In this document: positions 52,337-62,330 of the stretch, one piece after another
How positions within the stretch are numbered: position 1 is the stretch's first letter
Layout of the letters: every line of letters starts with the position of its first letter
Source: an uncultured Bacteroides sp.
Lineage (GTDB): Bacteria > Bacteroidota > Bacteroidia > Bacteroidales > Bacteroidaceae
NCBI GenBank assembly: GCA_900766195.1
Contig: CAAFUN010000098.1
Coordinates: forward strand, 62,001 to 126,000
DNA length: 64,000 nt
Direction: 5' to 3'
Program-made: the position numbers and the translations under genes
Notes under the pieces: model-generated
Databases searched by the model: none
Told to the model about the DNA's origin: nothing
Seen by the model: only the letters and a program-made list of their open reading frames with translations

Positions 52337-54220
52337 ATGAAAAATAAGATTATTTATATACTTTTCATATTCTTCTCTGTCGGTTTCATATTTACTTCAT
52401 GTACCGATTATTTCGACAGAGACTCTAATTCTGTTCTTCTCGAAGAAGATGCGTTTAAGAACTTCAATAACTTCCAAGGATTTGTCGAAGTGATGTATAA
52501 CGTTATTCCTGACGTGGCCAAGCATAACTGGGTAAGTTCCTTCAACTGGGGTGACGATGAGGTTATTACTACCGGAAATGGTGAATATTTGATGGGGTAT
52601 GCCATTGATGGTGGCAACTACCGTAGCTATTTTAACAAGGGTGACTGTTTCCTGGATCGGGCATGGGCTGTAGACCAAAGAACCGGATCATCGGGGGCAC
52701 GTTTCGATAAGGCTCTGTGGGGAGGAGGCTGGTATGCCATCCGTCAAGCCAACATCGGTCTCGAAGCTTTGCAAAAAGGTTTGTTGAAAGATGCTACACA
52801 GGAGGAACGCAATTTTGTCGAAGGACAACTCTATTTCTTCCGTGCTTGGTTCTACTTTCAACTTACCACATATTGGGGTGGTTTACCCTATATGGAGAGT
52901 GTTCTTGCTCCCGATGCACAGTTTACTCTTCCACGTGAAACTTATCAGGAGAATGCTGAGAAGATGGCTGCTGACTTTCAGCGTGCTGCCGATTTACTCC
53001 CTATCGATTGGGACAACACTGCTGCAGGTAGTAGAACCAAAGGTAACAATGCCTTACGTCCTAACAAGATTTGGGCACTCTCTTACCTAGGTAAGTGTCT
53101 ACTTTATGCCGGTAGCCCTTTGATGGAAAATGGTGGAGAAAACAACAATCGTTCTTATAATGCAGACTATTGCAAGCGTGCAGCAGATGCCTTAGGCAAG
53201 GTACTTTCAATGGTAGAAAGTGGCCAAACTCAGTATGCTTTGGTAAACTTTGATAAATACAGCACTCTATTTTATACCAAAGAGCAGAACTGGTTGATGC
53301 CAGGTGGTACAGAAGCCATTATGCGCAGCCCCACTTATGGTGCCGACTCTTATTGGCGCCAAATGAATTCCTATCAGCTTCAAGCAATTTGTGAAGGTGA
53401 CGGTATTATTTTTTGTCCCGCTGCTAACTATGTGAATTACTTTGGCATGGCAAACGGCTTGCCTCTTAATGATCCCAATTCCGGATTCAGTAAGTCGCAA
53501 CCTTGGAAAGGCCGAGATCCACGCTTCTATAACAACTTCATTTATGATGGGGTGAAAATGATTAAATCTCCATCAGCCGAACGTGCCATATATCAGTATG
53601 CTAACCTCTATGAAGGAGGAAATTGTTGCGATGATCCTCGCAAAACCAGTCGTACGGGCTACTTTAATTACAAGTTTATCCCGTTAGGTGCCAATAAGGA
53701 CGATACGGATTATGGTTACGGTAAGGCTACTCATCTCCACTTAGCTTGGCTACGTTTGTCAGAAGTGTATCTGATGTATGCCGAAGCTGCTGCACAAGGT
53801 TATGGCTCGCCGATCGGTAAATCTTCTACTTTTGCGAAGAATGCGGTACAAGCAGTCAATGTAATCCGTGAACGTGCGGGTGTGGATGACGTAGCTGACA
53901 GCTACATCGGCGATCTAGAAAAATTCATGGGTGAGGTTCGCCGTGAACGTGCTGTTGAGCTAGCCTATGAGGGGCACCGTTTTAACGACTTGCGTCGATG
54001 GAAATTGCTGACCGAATATCCTTATAATATCAAAACTGTGCAGAAATTTGACCGTGCAGAGGCTTTTAAATCCGATGATAATCCCAAGGAACGTAAGGTC
54101 GTCAACTTCCGTGAAGAAATAATAACACAGCGCAACCTCTCGGGTAAGCACTATTGGCTACCGTTCAAGACAAATGACGTGACGATGTATCCGGAGTTTT
54201 ACCAGAATCCCGGTTGGTAA
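52337..54220 (+). CDS. SusD-like surface glycan-binding lipoprotein (pair 1)
   Basis: A 627-residue lipoprotein. The lipobox FTSC puts the lipidated Cys at 22. The SusD/RagB helical fold is indicated by ARFDKALWGGGWYAIRQANIG, EGQLYFFRAWFYFQLTTYWGGLP and the C-terminal RRERAVELAYEGHRFNDLRRW motif. It caps the preceding SusC transporter and captures oligosaccharides. It is 12 bp downstream of susC and 30 bp upstream of the second susC. Confidence 0.97.
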   Translation: MKNKIIYILFIFFSVGFIFTSCTDYFDRDSNSVLLEEDAFKNFNNFQGFVEVMYNVIPDVAKHNWVSSFNWGDDEVITTGNGEYLMGYAIDGGNYRSYFNKGDCFLDRAWAVDQRTGSSGARFDKALWGGGWYAIRQANIGLEALQKGLLKDATQEERNFVEGQLYFFRAWFYFQLTTYWGGLPYMESVLAPDAQFTLPRETYQENAEKMAADFQRAADLLPIDWDNTAAGSRTKGNNALRPNKIWALSYLGKCLLYAGSPLMENGGENNNRSYNADYCKRAADALGKVLSMVESGQTQYALVNFDKYSTLFYTKEQNWLMPGGTEAIMRSPTYGADSYWRQMNSYQLQAICEGDGIIFCPAANYVNYFGMANGLPLNDPNSGFSKSQPWKGRDPRFYNNFIYDGVKMIKSPSAERAIYQYANLYEGGNCCDDPRKTSRTGYFNYKFIPLGANKDDTDYGYGKATHLHLAWLRLSEVYLMYAEAAAQGYGSPIGKSSTFAKNAVQAVNVIRERAGVDDVADSYIGDLEKFMGEVRRERAVELAYEGHRFNDLRRWKLLTEYPYNIKTVQKFDRAEAFKSDDNPKERKVVNFREEIITQRNLSGKHYWLPFKTNDVTMYPEFYQNPGW

Positions 54221-54250
54221 TGGTTTTATTAACGTAAAAACTATAATAAA

Positions 54251-57079
54251 ATGAAACATATATATAAAGAGCTTGTATTTTGCACGGTATTGTTTTTTGC
54301 TCACATACATATTGTCGCTCAAGAGATGCTACCCGACTTAGTGGTAGCTGCCAAAGCTGATACTCTCCAAAAGGTGCAAGTGGCATTCCGTTCCATAGAC
54401 CAGAGCGATTTATTGGGCGGAATATCAGTCATAGATATGAAGAAAATGTCAGAAAAAGCATATACTAACTATAGTTTGAGCCTTGTTGACAATGTAGTGG
54501 GTGGTTTCAACGGTAATATCTGGGGGAATAATGAATATCTCGTTATGGTAGATGGTATGGTGCGTGATGCAGACAATGTACTTCCTCATGAAATAGAGCA
54601 AATCACCCTTTTAAAGGGGGCTTCGGCTGTAGTACTCTATGGCCCGCGTGCAGCCAAAGGGGTCATTTCCATCACCACCAAACGAGGTGAAGTGAGTGAC
54701 CTCCGGATTAATATTCATGCCAATACAGGTTTCTATACTCCCAAGTCTTATCCCAAGTATTTAGGTTCGGCAGAATATATGACTCTCTACAATGAAGCTC
54801 GCATTAATGATGGTCTCACCACTAATTACTCGCAGGAAGATATCTATAATAATGCATCCGGTTTGAATCCCTATCGTTATCCCAATTTTGATATGTATTC
54901 TTCTGACTATTTGAAGAAGACATACAACCGTTCAGAAGGGGTAGCCGAAATTTCAGGTGGAAACGAAAGGGTGAAATATTATACCTCTACAGGCTACTAT
55001 CGCGAATCGTCTCTTCTTAAAGTAGGGAATACGAAGGATAATTACGTAAGCCGTTTCTTTGTACGCGGAAATGTGGATATGAGGTTACACAAGCTCATCA
55101 CTGCACAAGCTGATGCTAATGTTACTTTCTATGATTCTTATTCGGCTAGTGTGAATTGGTGGGGACAAGCCGCAACGCTGCGCCCAAACTTGGTGTCGCC
55201 GTTTATTCCTTTGAGCTATATCGAAGAGACTGATAAAAATTCATTAAATACTGTGCTTAACAGTAATTACATTCAAAATGGTCAGTACTTCTTCGGTGGA
55301 ACTCAGCAGAATCCCACCAATCCGGTGGCCGATGCATACGCGGCTGGCGATAGCAAATTTGTAAGCCGCCAGTTCCAGTTCAACACACGCTTTGACATCA
55401 ATTTATCCCCGTTACTCAAAGGACTTTATTTTCGTGCTAAATATGGTATAGACTATGCTTCTACCTATGACCAGGGTTATAGTAGTAGTTATGCCACTTT
55501 TGCACCAGTGTGGACAAACTACAACGGAAAGGACATCATCGCAAGCATCACACAGTATGGCAAAGATGAGAAGAGTGGTAAGGAGAATATCAGCAATTCG
55601 GCCTATCGGTACACCTACAACGTGTCCGGACAATTTGACTATCAGCATACAATCAATGCCGATCACAATATATTTGCAATGATTCTGGCTAATATTTGGC
55701 AAAGACAGCAGAGCGGACACTATCACCGCACTACTAATGCCAACTTAGGTTTACAAGCATCTTATAACTATCGGCACAAGTATTATGTCGATTTTAGTGC
55801 TGCAATGCCTTATTCGGCCAAGTTGCCCGAAGGTAAAAGAGTCGCTTTTTCACCCACAATCACTCTGGGATGGAATCTAGCAAGAGAATCGTATATGGAG
55901 AATTCTATCTTTGACGATTTGATGGTTACTGCTTCGGCTGGGATTATTAATCAAGATCTTGATATCACTGCTTCTGATAATCAAGACGGCTACTACCTCT
56001 ACAAAGCTGTGATACAATCAGGCGGCTGGTATAGTTGGGGTGATAACGGAGGTTTATCTGCCACAGAATTTCAACGTGGTAATAACCCCAATATGACCTA
56101 TGTGAAGCGTAAAGAGCTTACCGCAGGCTTGCGCGGTTCTATGTGGAACAAGTTGATAAATTTCGACTTTAACTTTTTTACTAGCAAAATGGATGGCGGA
56201 TTGGCTCGTACAAGTTCGTTGTATCCCAACTATTTCACGCAAATAGGCTATCCATCATCGTCTATCATTCCTTACGTAAATTTCAATGTGGATCAGCGTA
56301 CAGGTTTCGATTTCAGTGTATATGTTAATAAGAAATTGAATGAAGTGAATCTTACCCTTGGTGTAAGCGGTATGTATTATAAGAGTACAGCCAAGAAACG
56401 CGACGAGAATATTGAGTTCAAATATCTTTCAGCTATAGGCCGTGCATTAAATGGTCATTGGGGTTTGCAGAGCGAAGGTCTTTTTCAGAATAAGGACGAA
56501 ATCGATGCTGCTCCTACACAAACATTTGGTGACGTAAAGCCCGGTGATATCCGTTATAAAGATCAGAATAATGACGGTAAGATTGACGATAATGATCGCG
56601 TATTTCTAGGGCGTTGGGATTCTCCTTTCATGAGCGGTATCAATTTCACCGCTGAATGGCGCAACTTTATCTTCTACGTTATGGGTAACCTTTATACAGG
56701 TGGTTATGGAATGAAGGACAATTCATACTATTGGATAAAAGGTAATGATAAGTATTCAGAAGTAGTACGTAATCGTTGGACTTCCCAAACTGCAGCAACC
56801 GCTACCTATCCTCGCCTGACTACAACTGATGGTGCAAATAATTTTCGCACTTCCGACTTTTGGATGTATAAGAACGATCGCTTCAACCTCACTCAGATTC
56901 AACTCACTTATAAAATACCGGAAAAAGTATTAAGGAGAACTTTTATTAAAGGTTTGAGCTTCTTTGCCAATGCGAACAACTTGCTCACTATTGCGAAAGA
57001 GCGTAAAGCTCTAGAGTTAAATGTAGGTACTGTACCTCAGACCCGCTTTTACCAACTTGGTTTCAATGGCACGTTCTAA
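54251..57079 (+). CDS. SusC-like TonB-dependent transporter lacking the N-terminal regulatory domain (pair 2)
   Basis: A 942-residue outer-membrane protein with a signal peptide ending IVAQ. It goes almost directly to a short TonB-box-like segment (LPDLVVAAKADT) and a plug (YLVMVDGMVRDADNVLP, ITLLKGASAVVLYGPRAAKGVISI). It lacks the carboxypeptidase-regulatory domain found in the first SusC, which accounts for much of the 100-residue difference. The barrel ends QLGFNGTF. It is paired with the following SusD-like gene (44 bp to its ATG). Two dissimilar SusC proteins in tandem are typical of large xylan loci and may take different oligosaccharides. Confidence 0.95.
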   Translation: MKHIYKELVFCTVLFFAHIHIVAQEMLPDLVVAAKADTLQKVQVAFRSIDQSDLLGGISVIDMKKMSEKAYTNYSLSLVDNVVGGFNGNIWGNNEYLVMVDGMVRDADNVLPHEIEQITLLKGASAVVLYGPRAAKGVISITTKRGEVSDLRINIHANTGFYTPKSYPKYLGSAEYMTLYNEARINDGLTTNYSQEDIYNNASGLNPYRYPNFDMYSSDYLKKTYNRSEGVAEISGGNERVKYYTSTGYYRESSLLKVGNTKDNYVSRFFVRGNVDMRLHKLITAQADANVTFYDSYSASVNWWGQAATLRPNLVSPFIPLSYIEETDKNSLNTVLNSNYIQNGQYFFGGTQQNPTNPVADAYAAGDSKFVSRQFQFNTRFDINLSPLLKGLYFRAKYGIDYASTYDQGYSSSYATFAPVWTNYNGKDIIASITQYGKDEKSGKENISNSAYRYTYNVSGQFDYQHTINADHNIFAMILANIWQRQQSGHYHRTTNANLGLQASYNYRHKYYVDFSAAMPYSAKLPEGKRVAFSPTITLGWNLARESYMENSIFDDLMVTASAGIINQDLDITASDNQDGYYLYKAVIQSGGWYSWGDNGGLSATEFQRGNNPNMTYVKRKELTAGLRGSMWNKLINFDFNFFTSKMDGGLARTSSLYPNYFTQIGYPSSSIIPYVNFNVDQRTGFDFSVYVNKKLNEVNLTLGVSGMYYKSTAKKRDENIEFKYLSAIGRALNGHWGLQSEGLFQNKDEIDAAPTQTFGDVKPGDIRYKDQNNDGKIDDNDRVFLGRWDSPFMSGINFTAEWRNFIFYVMGNLYTGGYGMKDNSYYWIKGNDKYSEVVRNRWTSQTAATATYPRLTTTDGANNFRTSDFWMYKNDRFNLTQIQLTYKIPEKVLRRTFIKGLSFFANANNLLTIAKERKALELNVGTVPQTRFYQLGFNGTF

Positions 57080-57123
57080 GATAATGATTAATTTAATAAT
57101 GAAGATTGAAAAAACGAGAAGTT

Positions 57124-58920
57124 ATGAAACTAAAAAATATCATCTTATCAGCGGTATTACTGATATCTTTTTCCGCTTGCGACGATTTGTTTGAGCCAGC
57201 AATAGAGAATCACAAAGACGCAACAGACTTAGAGGGCATGCCTTCGTGGGCTGTTGGTTTATTGGGTCATGCTTATATCAGCAATCCGCTGGGTGAAAAT
57301 GCCAACTCCTGGAAATTCACCGATGTAGCTACCGATGATGCTGTATCCAATGATATAGGAAATTCTTATTTGAAGATGGCAGCTGGTTCTTGGCGTGCTG
57401 ACAACAATCCCATGGATAGTTGGCAATATTTGCGTGCATCATGGCAATATCTCAACCAATTTTTGGAAATTTCCGAGAATGTGGAATGGGCTAGAGACAA
57501 AGTGGCTTCCCAACTTTTTAAAGTACGCTTTCAAGGTGATGCTTATGGCATGCGTGCTTTTTACATGTATCATTTGCTAATGAGTTGTGCTGGATATAGT
57601 GCCGATGGGAAATTATTAGGCATACCTATTTTAACGAAATCTGAGAGTATCAACTCGGATTTTAATAAGCCTCGTAACACATTCAAGGAATGTCTTGATC
57701 AGTTAAATAAGGATGTGGAGAAAGCTATAGAGATGCTTCCTGAAGAATATGGCGATGTGAGTGGTGCGAGTAACATGCCCGCCAAATATTCTCAGATGGG
57801 GGCTGATCTCAGCCAATACAACCGTGTGTTTGGCGACCATGCCAAGAATCGCATGAGTGCCCGTGTGGCTCGCGCTATTCGTGCTCAGGCTGCTCTACTT
57901 GCAGCTAGTCCTGCCTATAGCGAAGGTTCGGGAATTACTTGGGAGCAAGCTGCTGGTAGAATGGCTGAAGTGCTAGCCAATCTGGGAAGTAATCCTATAG
58001 CCAACATTGATCCTACAGGCAATAAGTGGTACGAAGATGCCAACGGTATAAAAAATTTGGTAGCAGGCTATAATCGCCTCGAATTCTTATGGCGCAGCAA
58101 CAAGAATGAGAGCTCTGATCTTGAAAAAAGTCAATATCCTCCTTCACTCTTCGGTAATGGGCGTGTTAACCCTTCGCAGAATTTAGTAGATGCATTCCCT
58201 TCGCTGAATGGCTACCCCATCAACGATCCACTGAGTGGATACAATGCTCAGAATCCTTATGCCAATCGCGATCCTCGTTTGGCTATGTATATTATTTATA
58301 ACGGTTGCAAGGCAGGTACTGCAAATAGCGTCATCACTACTGCTGTAGATGGTAATAATAACGACGCTATGAACAAATTTGATGGTGCTTCTACGCGCAC
58401 TGGCTATTACTTGCGTAAATTCTTAGATATGAACGTAAATGCCAATCCGAGTAATACGACCAATGGATACCACATAAAACCATGGATTCGCTATACTGAA
58501 ATTTTTCTGGGGTATGCTGAAGCTGCCAATGAAGCTTGGGGACCACAGGGGAAGGGAAACAACAGTTATTCAGCTTATGACGTGATTAAAGCTATCCGCA
58601 AACGTGCAGGTATAGGTGAAAATGGCGGCGATCCCTATTTGGAATCAGTAAAAGATAACAAAGATAAGATGCGTGAGCTTATTCGTAATGAGCGTCGCTT
58701 GGAACTCTGTTTCGAAGGCTTCCGATTTTGGGATTTGCGTCGTTGGAAAGTGGATATCAGCAAGTTGAATGAAACTATTAAGGGTATGAAGATTACAGGT
58801 GCTCATTATGAAATAGTAGAAGTTGAAAAACGCAACTATAAAGATTATATGTACTATGGTCCTGTACCTTATAGCGAAATGTTGAAATTTAATGCTCTTA
58901 TCCAAAACAAAGGATGGTAA
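57124..58920 (+). CDS. SusD-like surface glycan-binding lipoprotein (pair 2)
   Basis: A 598-residue lipoprotein (lipobox FSAC, lipidated Cys19). SusD-fold motifs are visible: GMRAFYMYHLLMSCAGYS, the ARVARAIRAQAALLAASPAY helix pair and the C-terminal LIRNERRLELCFEGFRFWDLRRW motif. The open frame extends to a TTG at 57106, but the ATG at 57124 begins the signal sequence. It partners the second SusC. Confidence 0.96.
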   Translation: MKLKNIILSAVLLISFSACDDLFEPAIENHKDATDLEGMPSWAVGLLGHAYISNPLGENANSWKFTDVATDDAVSNDIGNSYLKMAAGSWRADNNPMDSWQYLRASWQYLNQFLEISENVEWARDKVASQLFKVRFQGDAYGMRAFYMYHLLMSCAGYSADGKLLGIPILTKSESINSDFNKPRNTFKECLDQLNKDVEKAIEMLPEEYGDVSGASNMPAKYSQMGADLSQYNRVFGDHAKNRMSARVARAIRAQAALLAASPAYSEGSGITWEQAAGRMAEVLANLGSNPIANIDPTGNKWYEDANGIKNLVAGYNRLEFLWRSNKNESSDLEKSQYPPSLFGNGRVNPSQNLVDAFPSLNGYPINDPLSGYNAQNPYANRDPRLAMYIIYNGCKAGTANSVITTAVDGNNNDAMNKFDGASTRTGYYLRKFLDMNVNANPSNTTNGYHIKPWIRYTEIFLGYAEAANEAWGPQGKGNNSYSAYDVIKAIRKRAGIGENGGDPYLESVKDNKDKMRELIRNERRLELCFEGFRFWDLRRWKVDISKLNETIKGMKITGAHYEIVEVEKRNYKDYMYYGPVPYSEMLKFNALIQNKGW

Positions 58921-58972
58921 GTACTAAACTGCGTGTAAATGAATCTATATAAACTGAATAAATGAAATAGCA

Positions 58973-59995
58973 ATGAAAAAATCATTCTTAATAATAGTCG
59001 TTATAGTGGGAGCCTTATTCACTTCATGTAATAATAGTGACTGGGAGTTTCCCGACTATAAATATTCAGCGGTTTACTTTGCCTATCAAAGTCCAATCCG
59101 CACCATTACATTGGGTGAGGATGAATCGGCAGATAACTCATTGGACAACGAACATAAGTGTCAGATTATGGCTACAATAGGCGGTATATACGAGAATAAG
59201 AAAGACGTGGAAATAAGTATTCATGTGGACAATTCGTTGTGCGATAACTATAGCTTTGAAGGTACTAAAGGCGATGTAAAGCCTTTGCCTACTTCGTATT
59301 ATACGTTGAGTAGTGACAAGATTGTCATTAAAAAGGGGCAAGTACTAGGTGGTGTCATCGTGAATTTGACCGATGCATTCTTTAATGATCCAAAATCTAC
59401 CGAATTAAATTATGTTATTCCTGTCGTGATGACTAAGGTGCAGAATGCTGATTCCATCTTAGTAGGAAAGCCTTCGGTCAATAATCCTCATCGCATAAAT
59501 AAAGGTGATTGGGAAGTAGTCCCTAAAGATTATGTTCTCTATGCCCTAAAATATATTAATAAATATGATTCACACTATTTGCGTCGAGGTATTGATACGT
59601 ACAGTGGAAGCAAAACTGGCACTGGGATTCGTCATGCCGATTCTGTAGAGAAAGATGAGACCATTGACGGATTCACTACCGTAGGTTTGAATAAAGTGCA
59701 ATGGGATCGTCCCACTCGCAACACGACTGGAACAATTATTGAGAGTAAATTATTGCTTACTTTCGACGACAGTGGAAACTGCATCATCACTTCCAATTCT
59801 AATGGCATAATGGCCACTGGTAAGGGTAAGTTCGTTTCCAAAGGTGATAAAAATAGTTGGGGTAATAAAGACCGGGATGTGCTCTATTTAGACTACACTA
59901 TGGAGTATGATGGCATCCATTGTGCCACAAGAGATACTTTGGTGGCACACTACCGTGGTGTGAAGGCTGAATGGTTCACTCTTGTGAAGAAATAA
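58973..59995 (+). CDS. DUF1735-type surface lipoprotein, putative glycan-binding protein
   Basis: A 340-residue lipoprotein (lipobox FTSC, Cys19). The N-terminal half has the DUF1735/BT_3987-like beta-sandwich pattern (YSAVYFAYQSPIRTI, LSSDKIVIKKGQVLGGVIVNLTDA). The C-terminal half is a second beta domain resembling the DUF4361 module. In other Bacteroides loci such proteins lie between the SusD and surface endo-glycanase genes and bind polysaccharide. The position here is the same (after SusD, before GH10), supporting a surface glycan-binding role; xylan binding is inferred. Confidence 0.82.
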   Translation: MKKSFLIIVVIVGALFTSCNNSDWEFPDYKYSAVYFAYQSPIRTITLGEDESADNSLDNEHKCQIMATIGGIYENKKDVEISIHVDNSLCDNYSFEGTKGDVKPLPTSYYTLSSDKIVIKKGQVLGGVIVNLTDAFFNDPKSTELNYVIPVVMTKVQNADSILVGKPSVNNPHRINKGDWEVVPKDYVLYALKYINKYDSHYLRRGIDTYSGSKTGTGIRHADSVEKDETIDGFTTVGLNKVQWDRPTRNTTGTIIESKLLLTFDDSGNCIITSNSNGIMATGKGKFVSKGDKNSWGNKDRDVLYLDYTMEYDGIHCATRDTLVAHYRGVKAEWFTLVKK

Positions 59996-60026
59996 TGATA
60001 TGATTTCTTTTAAAAAAAGTATTTAT

Positions 60027-62255
60027 ATGAAACATACAAAAAAGATATTAGGAGCAATACTTTTTATAGCTTTGGCTATTGTTGTCACCTCTTGCGTGGA
60101 TGACAGTAAGCTGTTGTTTTCCGTTGATAAACCAGCCTATATGGCAGGTATGGAGTATCTCAACGAATATGACGTATTGAAAACTTACGTAAATAGCAGT
60201 GCCAATCCTGAATTTAAGCTGGGAGTTGCATTAGAAGCAAAAGACTACATTGCAGGTGGTCAAATTACACGTCTGGCTAACTCTAACTTTCACGAAATTA
60301 CGGCAGGTAATGCTATGAAGTATGCTTCGTGTGTGTCCGATGATGGTACAATGAATTTTGGAACTGTCGAGAATTTTGTCTCTGCGGCTAAATCCGGAGG
60401 ACTTACCATTTATGGCCATACATTGGCCTGGCATGCACAGCAAAACAACAAGTATTTAAATTCATTAATTAAAGACAAAGAGATTAAAATTGATCCTAAT
60501 GCAAAACTTGAAGTTGTAGATAAGACTACTGATTTTTCTACGATGACCAAGTTCCCTTTTTATGTGATGGGTTATGAACCGAATATTGTGAATGGTATAC
60601 TTGTCAGCAGCTATCCCGGCAGTTGGTATCAGTACTTTGTAGTAGATGGTGTTGCTACTGTTCCTGGTAAGGAATATAAAGTGACTGCCATGATTAAATC
60701 TTCTAAAGACGGTGAATTTGACGTACAGATGGGTAACTGGGGTGCCACTTTCACAAAAAAAATAAATGTAACCACTGAATGGAAGGAACAATCTGTCACA
60801 TTTGATGCGCTCACTACCGAGAGTTCTTTTGTCGTATTTCAACCGGGTAGCTTTAATGGTGAGATTCAAATTAAGTGGGTTAAAGTTAGCCATTCGGAAG
60901 CTCCTTCTATTACTTACTTCGTAAACCAGATTGAGAATAGTGAGATGAAAGCCGGCGGTTCAATGAAAAATTTTATTGTTCGCGAGAAAGGTAAGAGTGA
61001 TGTGCCTGGTGCTATTCTTGAGGGTCAGGGACCTAACGGCATGAACTATACGAAAATTACTTCTGTAGCCAATCCTACTAATGAATGGGATACTCAGTTT
61101 TTCATTTATACACCAAGTAAAGAGTGGAGTAGTGGTCAGAAGTATAAAATATCTTTCTGGTATAAAGCTTCTGCTCAAGCCAAGTGTGCCACTCAGTGTC
61201 ATGGAGAACCTGGGAGTTATAAGCACTATGCTATGCTTCCTCAGAATCCTCAATTTACTACTGAATGGCAACATTATGAAGCTACCGGTTCTATTCCTAG
61301 TGAAGGTGCAGGAATGAAGAGTATTGCTTTTAACCTTAATGTAAGTAAAGATGCAATAACTTATTATTTTGCAGATATAATTTGGCAATCAGAAGAGAAA
61401 GGTAACACAATGCCTCTTACCCCTAAAGAGAAAAAAGATACCCTTACTTGGGCTATGAATAACTGGGTAAAAGGTATGATGAAAGCAACTTCCGGCTACG
61501 TAACTGCATGGGATGTTGTGAATGAAGCCATTGCTGGTAGTGGAGATGATGGAGAAGGTTTCTATCCTTTGCAGTCAGCTACTAATGTTAGCGCAGCAGA
61601 TGCTAAGAACAATTTCTATTGGCAAGATTATTTAGGCTATGAAGATTATGTGCGTATTGTTGTAGCTGCTGCTCGTAAGTATTATGTTGAGAATGGTGGT
61701 ACTAAGCCATTAAGGCTTTTTATCAATGATTATAATCTGGAATCTGATTGGGATGACAACAAAAAGGTTAAAAGCTTGATACATTGGATTGAAAAGTGGG
61801 AAACCGATGGCGTGACAAAAATTGATGGTATCGGTACGCAGATGCATGTGAATTGTTATGCTAATGCTGATACACAAAAGAGTAAAGAAGATCATATAGT
61901 GAAGATGTTTGAAATATTGGCTAAGAGTGGTAAACTTGTGAAGATTTCTGAACTTGATATGGGCTATGTGGACGAGAATGGGAACAGTGTAAAGACTGTA
62001 GATATGACTGAAGCACAACACAAAGCAATGGCTGGATTTTACAGTTTCATTGTGAAGAAATACTTTGAGATTATCCCTGTTGCCCAACGGTACGGTATTA
62101 CTCAATGGTGTATAGCTGATAGTCCAACCAGCTCTAGTTGGCGTGGAGGTGAGCCTGTAGGTTTGTGGGATGCTAATTATAGTCGTAAGCATACTTATGG
62201 TGGATTTGCTAATGGCTTGGCTGGTAAAGTTTTATTTAATCCATCCAAGGAATAA
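60027..62255 (+). CDS. GH10 endo-xylanase with two CBM-like modules inserted in the barrel
   Basis: A 742-residue lipoprotein (lipobox TSC, Cys23). The GH10 barrel starts at about 40 (FKLGVALEA, HTLAWHAQ at 131-138). It is interrupted by two beta-sandwich modules at about 152-290 and 298-452 (CBM4/9-like), then resumes with acid/base Glu500 in WDVVNEA and nucleophile Glu642 in ISELDMG. This inserted-CBM design is known from Bacteroides and Prevotella xylan loci and puts the binding face next to the active site. The start 60027 is chosen over 60000 for the signal sequence. It is last in the SusCD operon before a terminator. Confidence 0.94.
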   Translation: MKHTKKILGAILFIALAIVVTSCVDDSKLLFSVDKPAYMAGMEYLNEYDVLKTYVNSSANPEFKLGVALEAKDYIAGGQITRLANSNFHEITAGNAMKYASCVSDDGTMNFGTVENFVSAAKSGGLTIYGHTLAWHAQQNNKYLNSLIKDKEIKIDPNAKLEVVDKTTDFSTMTKFPFYVMGYEPNIVNGILVSSYPGSWYQYFVVDGVATVPGKEYKVTAMIKSSKDGEFDVQMGNWGATFTKKINVTTEWKEQSVTFDALTTESSFVVFQPGSFNGEIQIKWVKVSHSEAPSITYFVNQIENSEMKAGGSMKNFIVREKGKSDVPGAILEGQGPNGMNYTKITSVANPTNEWDTQFFIYTPSKEWSSGQKYKISFWYKASAQAKCATQCHGEPGSYKHYAMLPQNPQFTTEWQHYEATGSIPSEGAGMKSIAFNLNVSKDAITYYFADIIWQSEEKGNTMPLTPKEKKDTLTWAMNNWVKGMMKATSGYVTAWDVVNEAIAGSGDDGEGFYPLQSATNVSAADAKNNFYWQDYLGYEDYVRIVVAAARKYYVENGGTKPLRLFINDYNLESDWDDNKKVKSLIHWIEKWETDGVTKIDGIGTQMHVNCYANADTQKSKEDHIVKMFEILAKSGKLVKISELDMGYVDENGNSVKTVDMTEAQHKAMAGFYSFIVKKYFEIIPVAQRYGITQWCIADSPTSSSWRGGEPVGLWDANYSRKHTYGGFANGLAGKVLFNPSKE

Positions 62256-62277
62256 AATTTCTTGTTAAGTGAATTTT

Positions 62278-62320
62278 AGATAGCGGTAGTCTTCAATATG
62301 ACTCCGCTATCTGTTTTTTT
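62278..62320 (+). terminator. Intrinsic terminator after the GH10 gene
   Basis: agatagcgg (62278-62286) pairs with ccgctatct (62304-62312), extended by agtc/gact with a bulge, followed by gttttttt. The GH5 gene starts 10 bp after the T run, so its expression relies on read-through or a promoter within the hairpin region. Confidence 0.8.
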
Positions 62321-62330
62321 AATAAATAAT

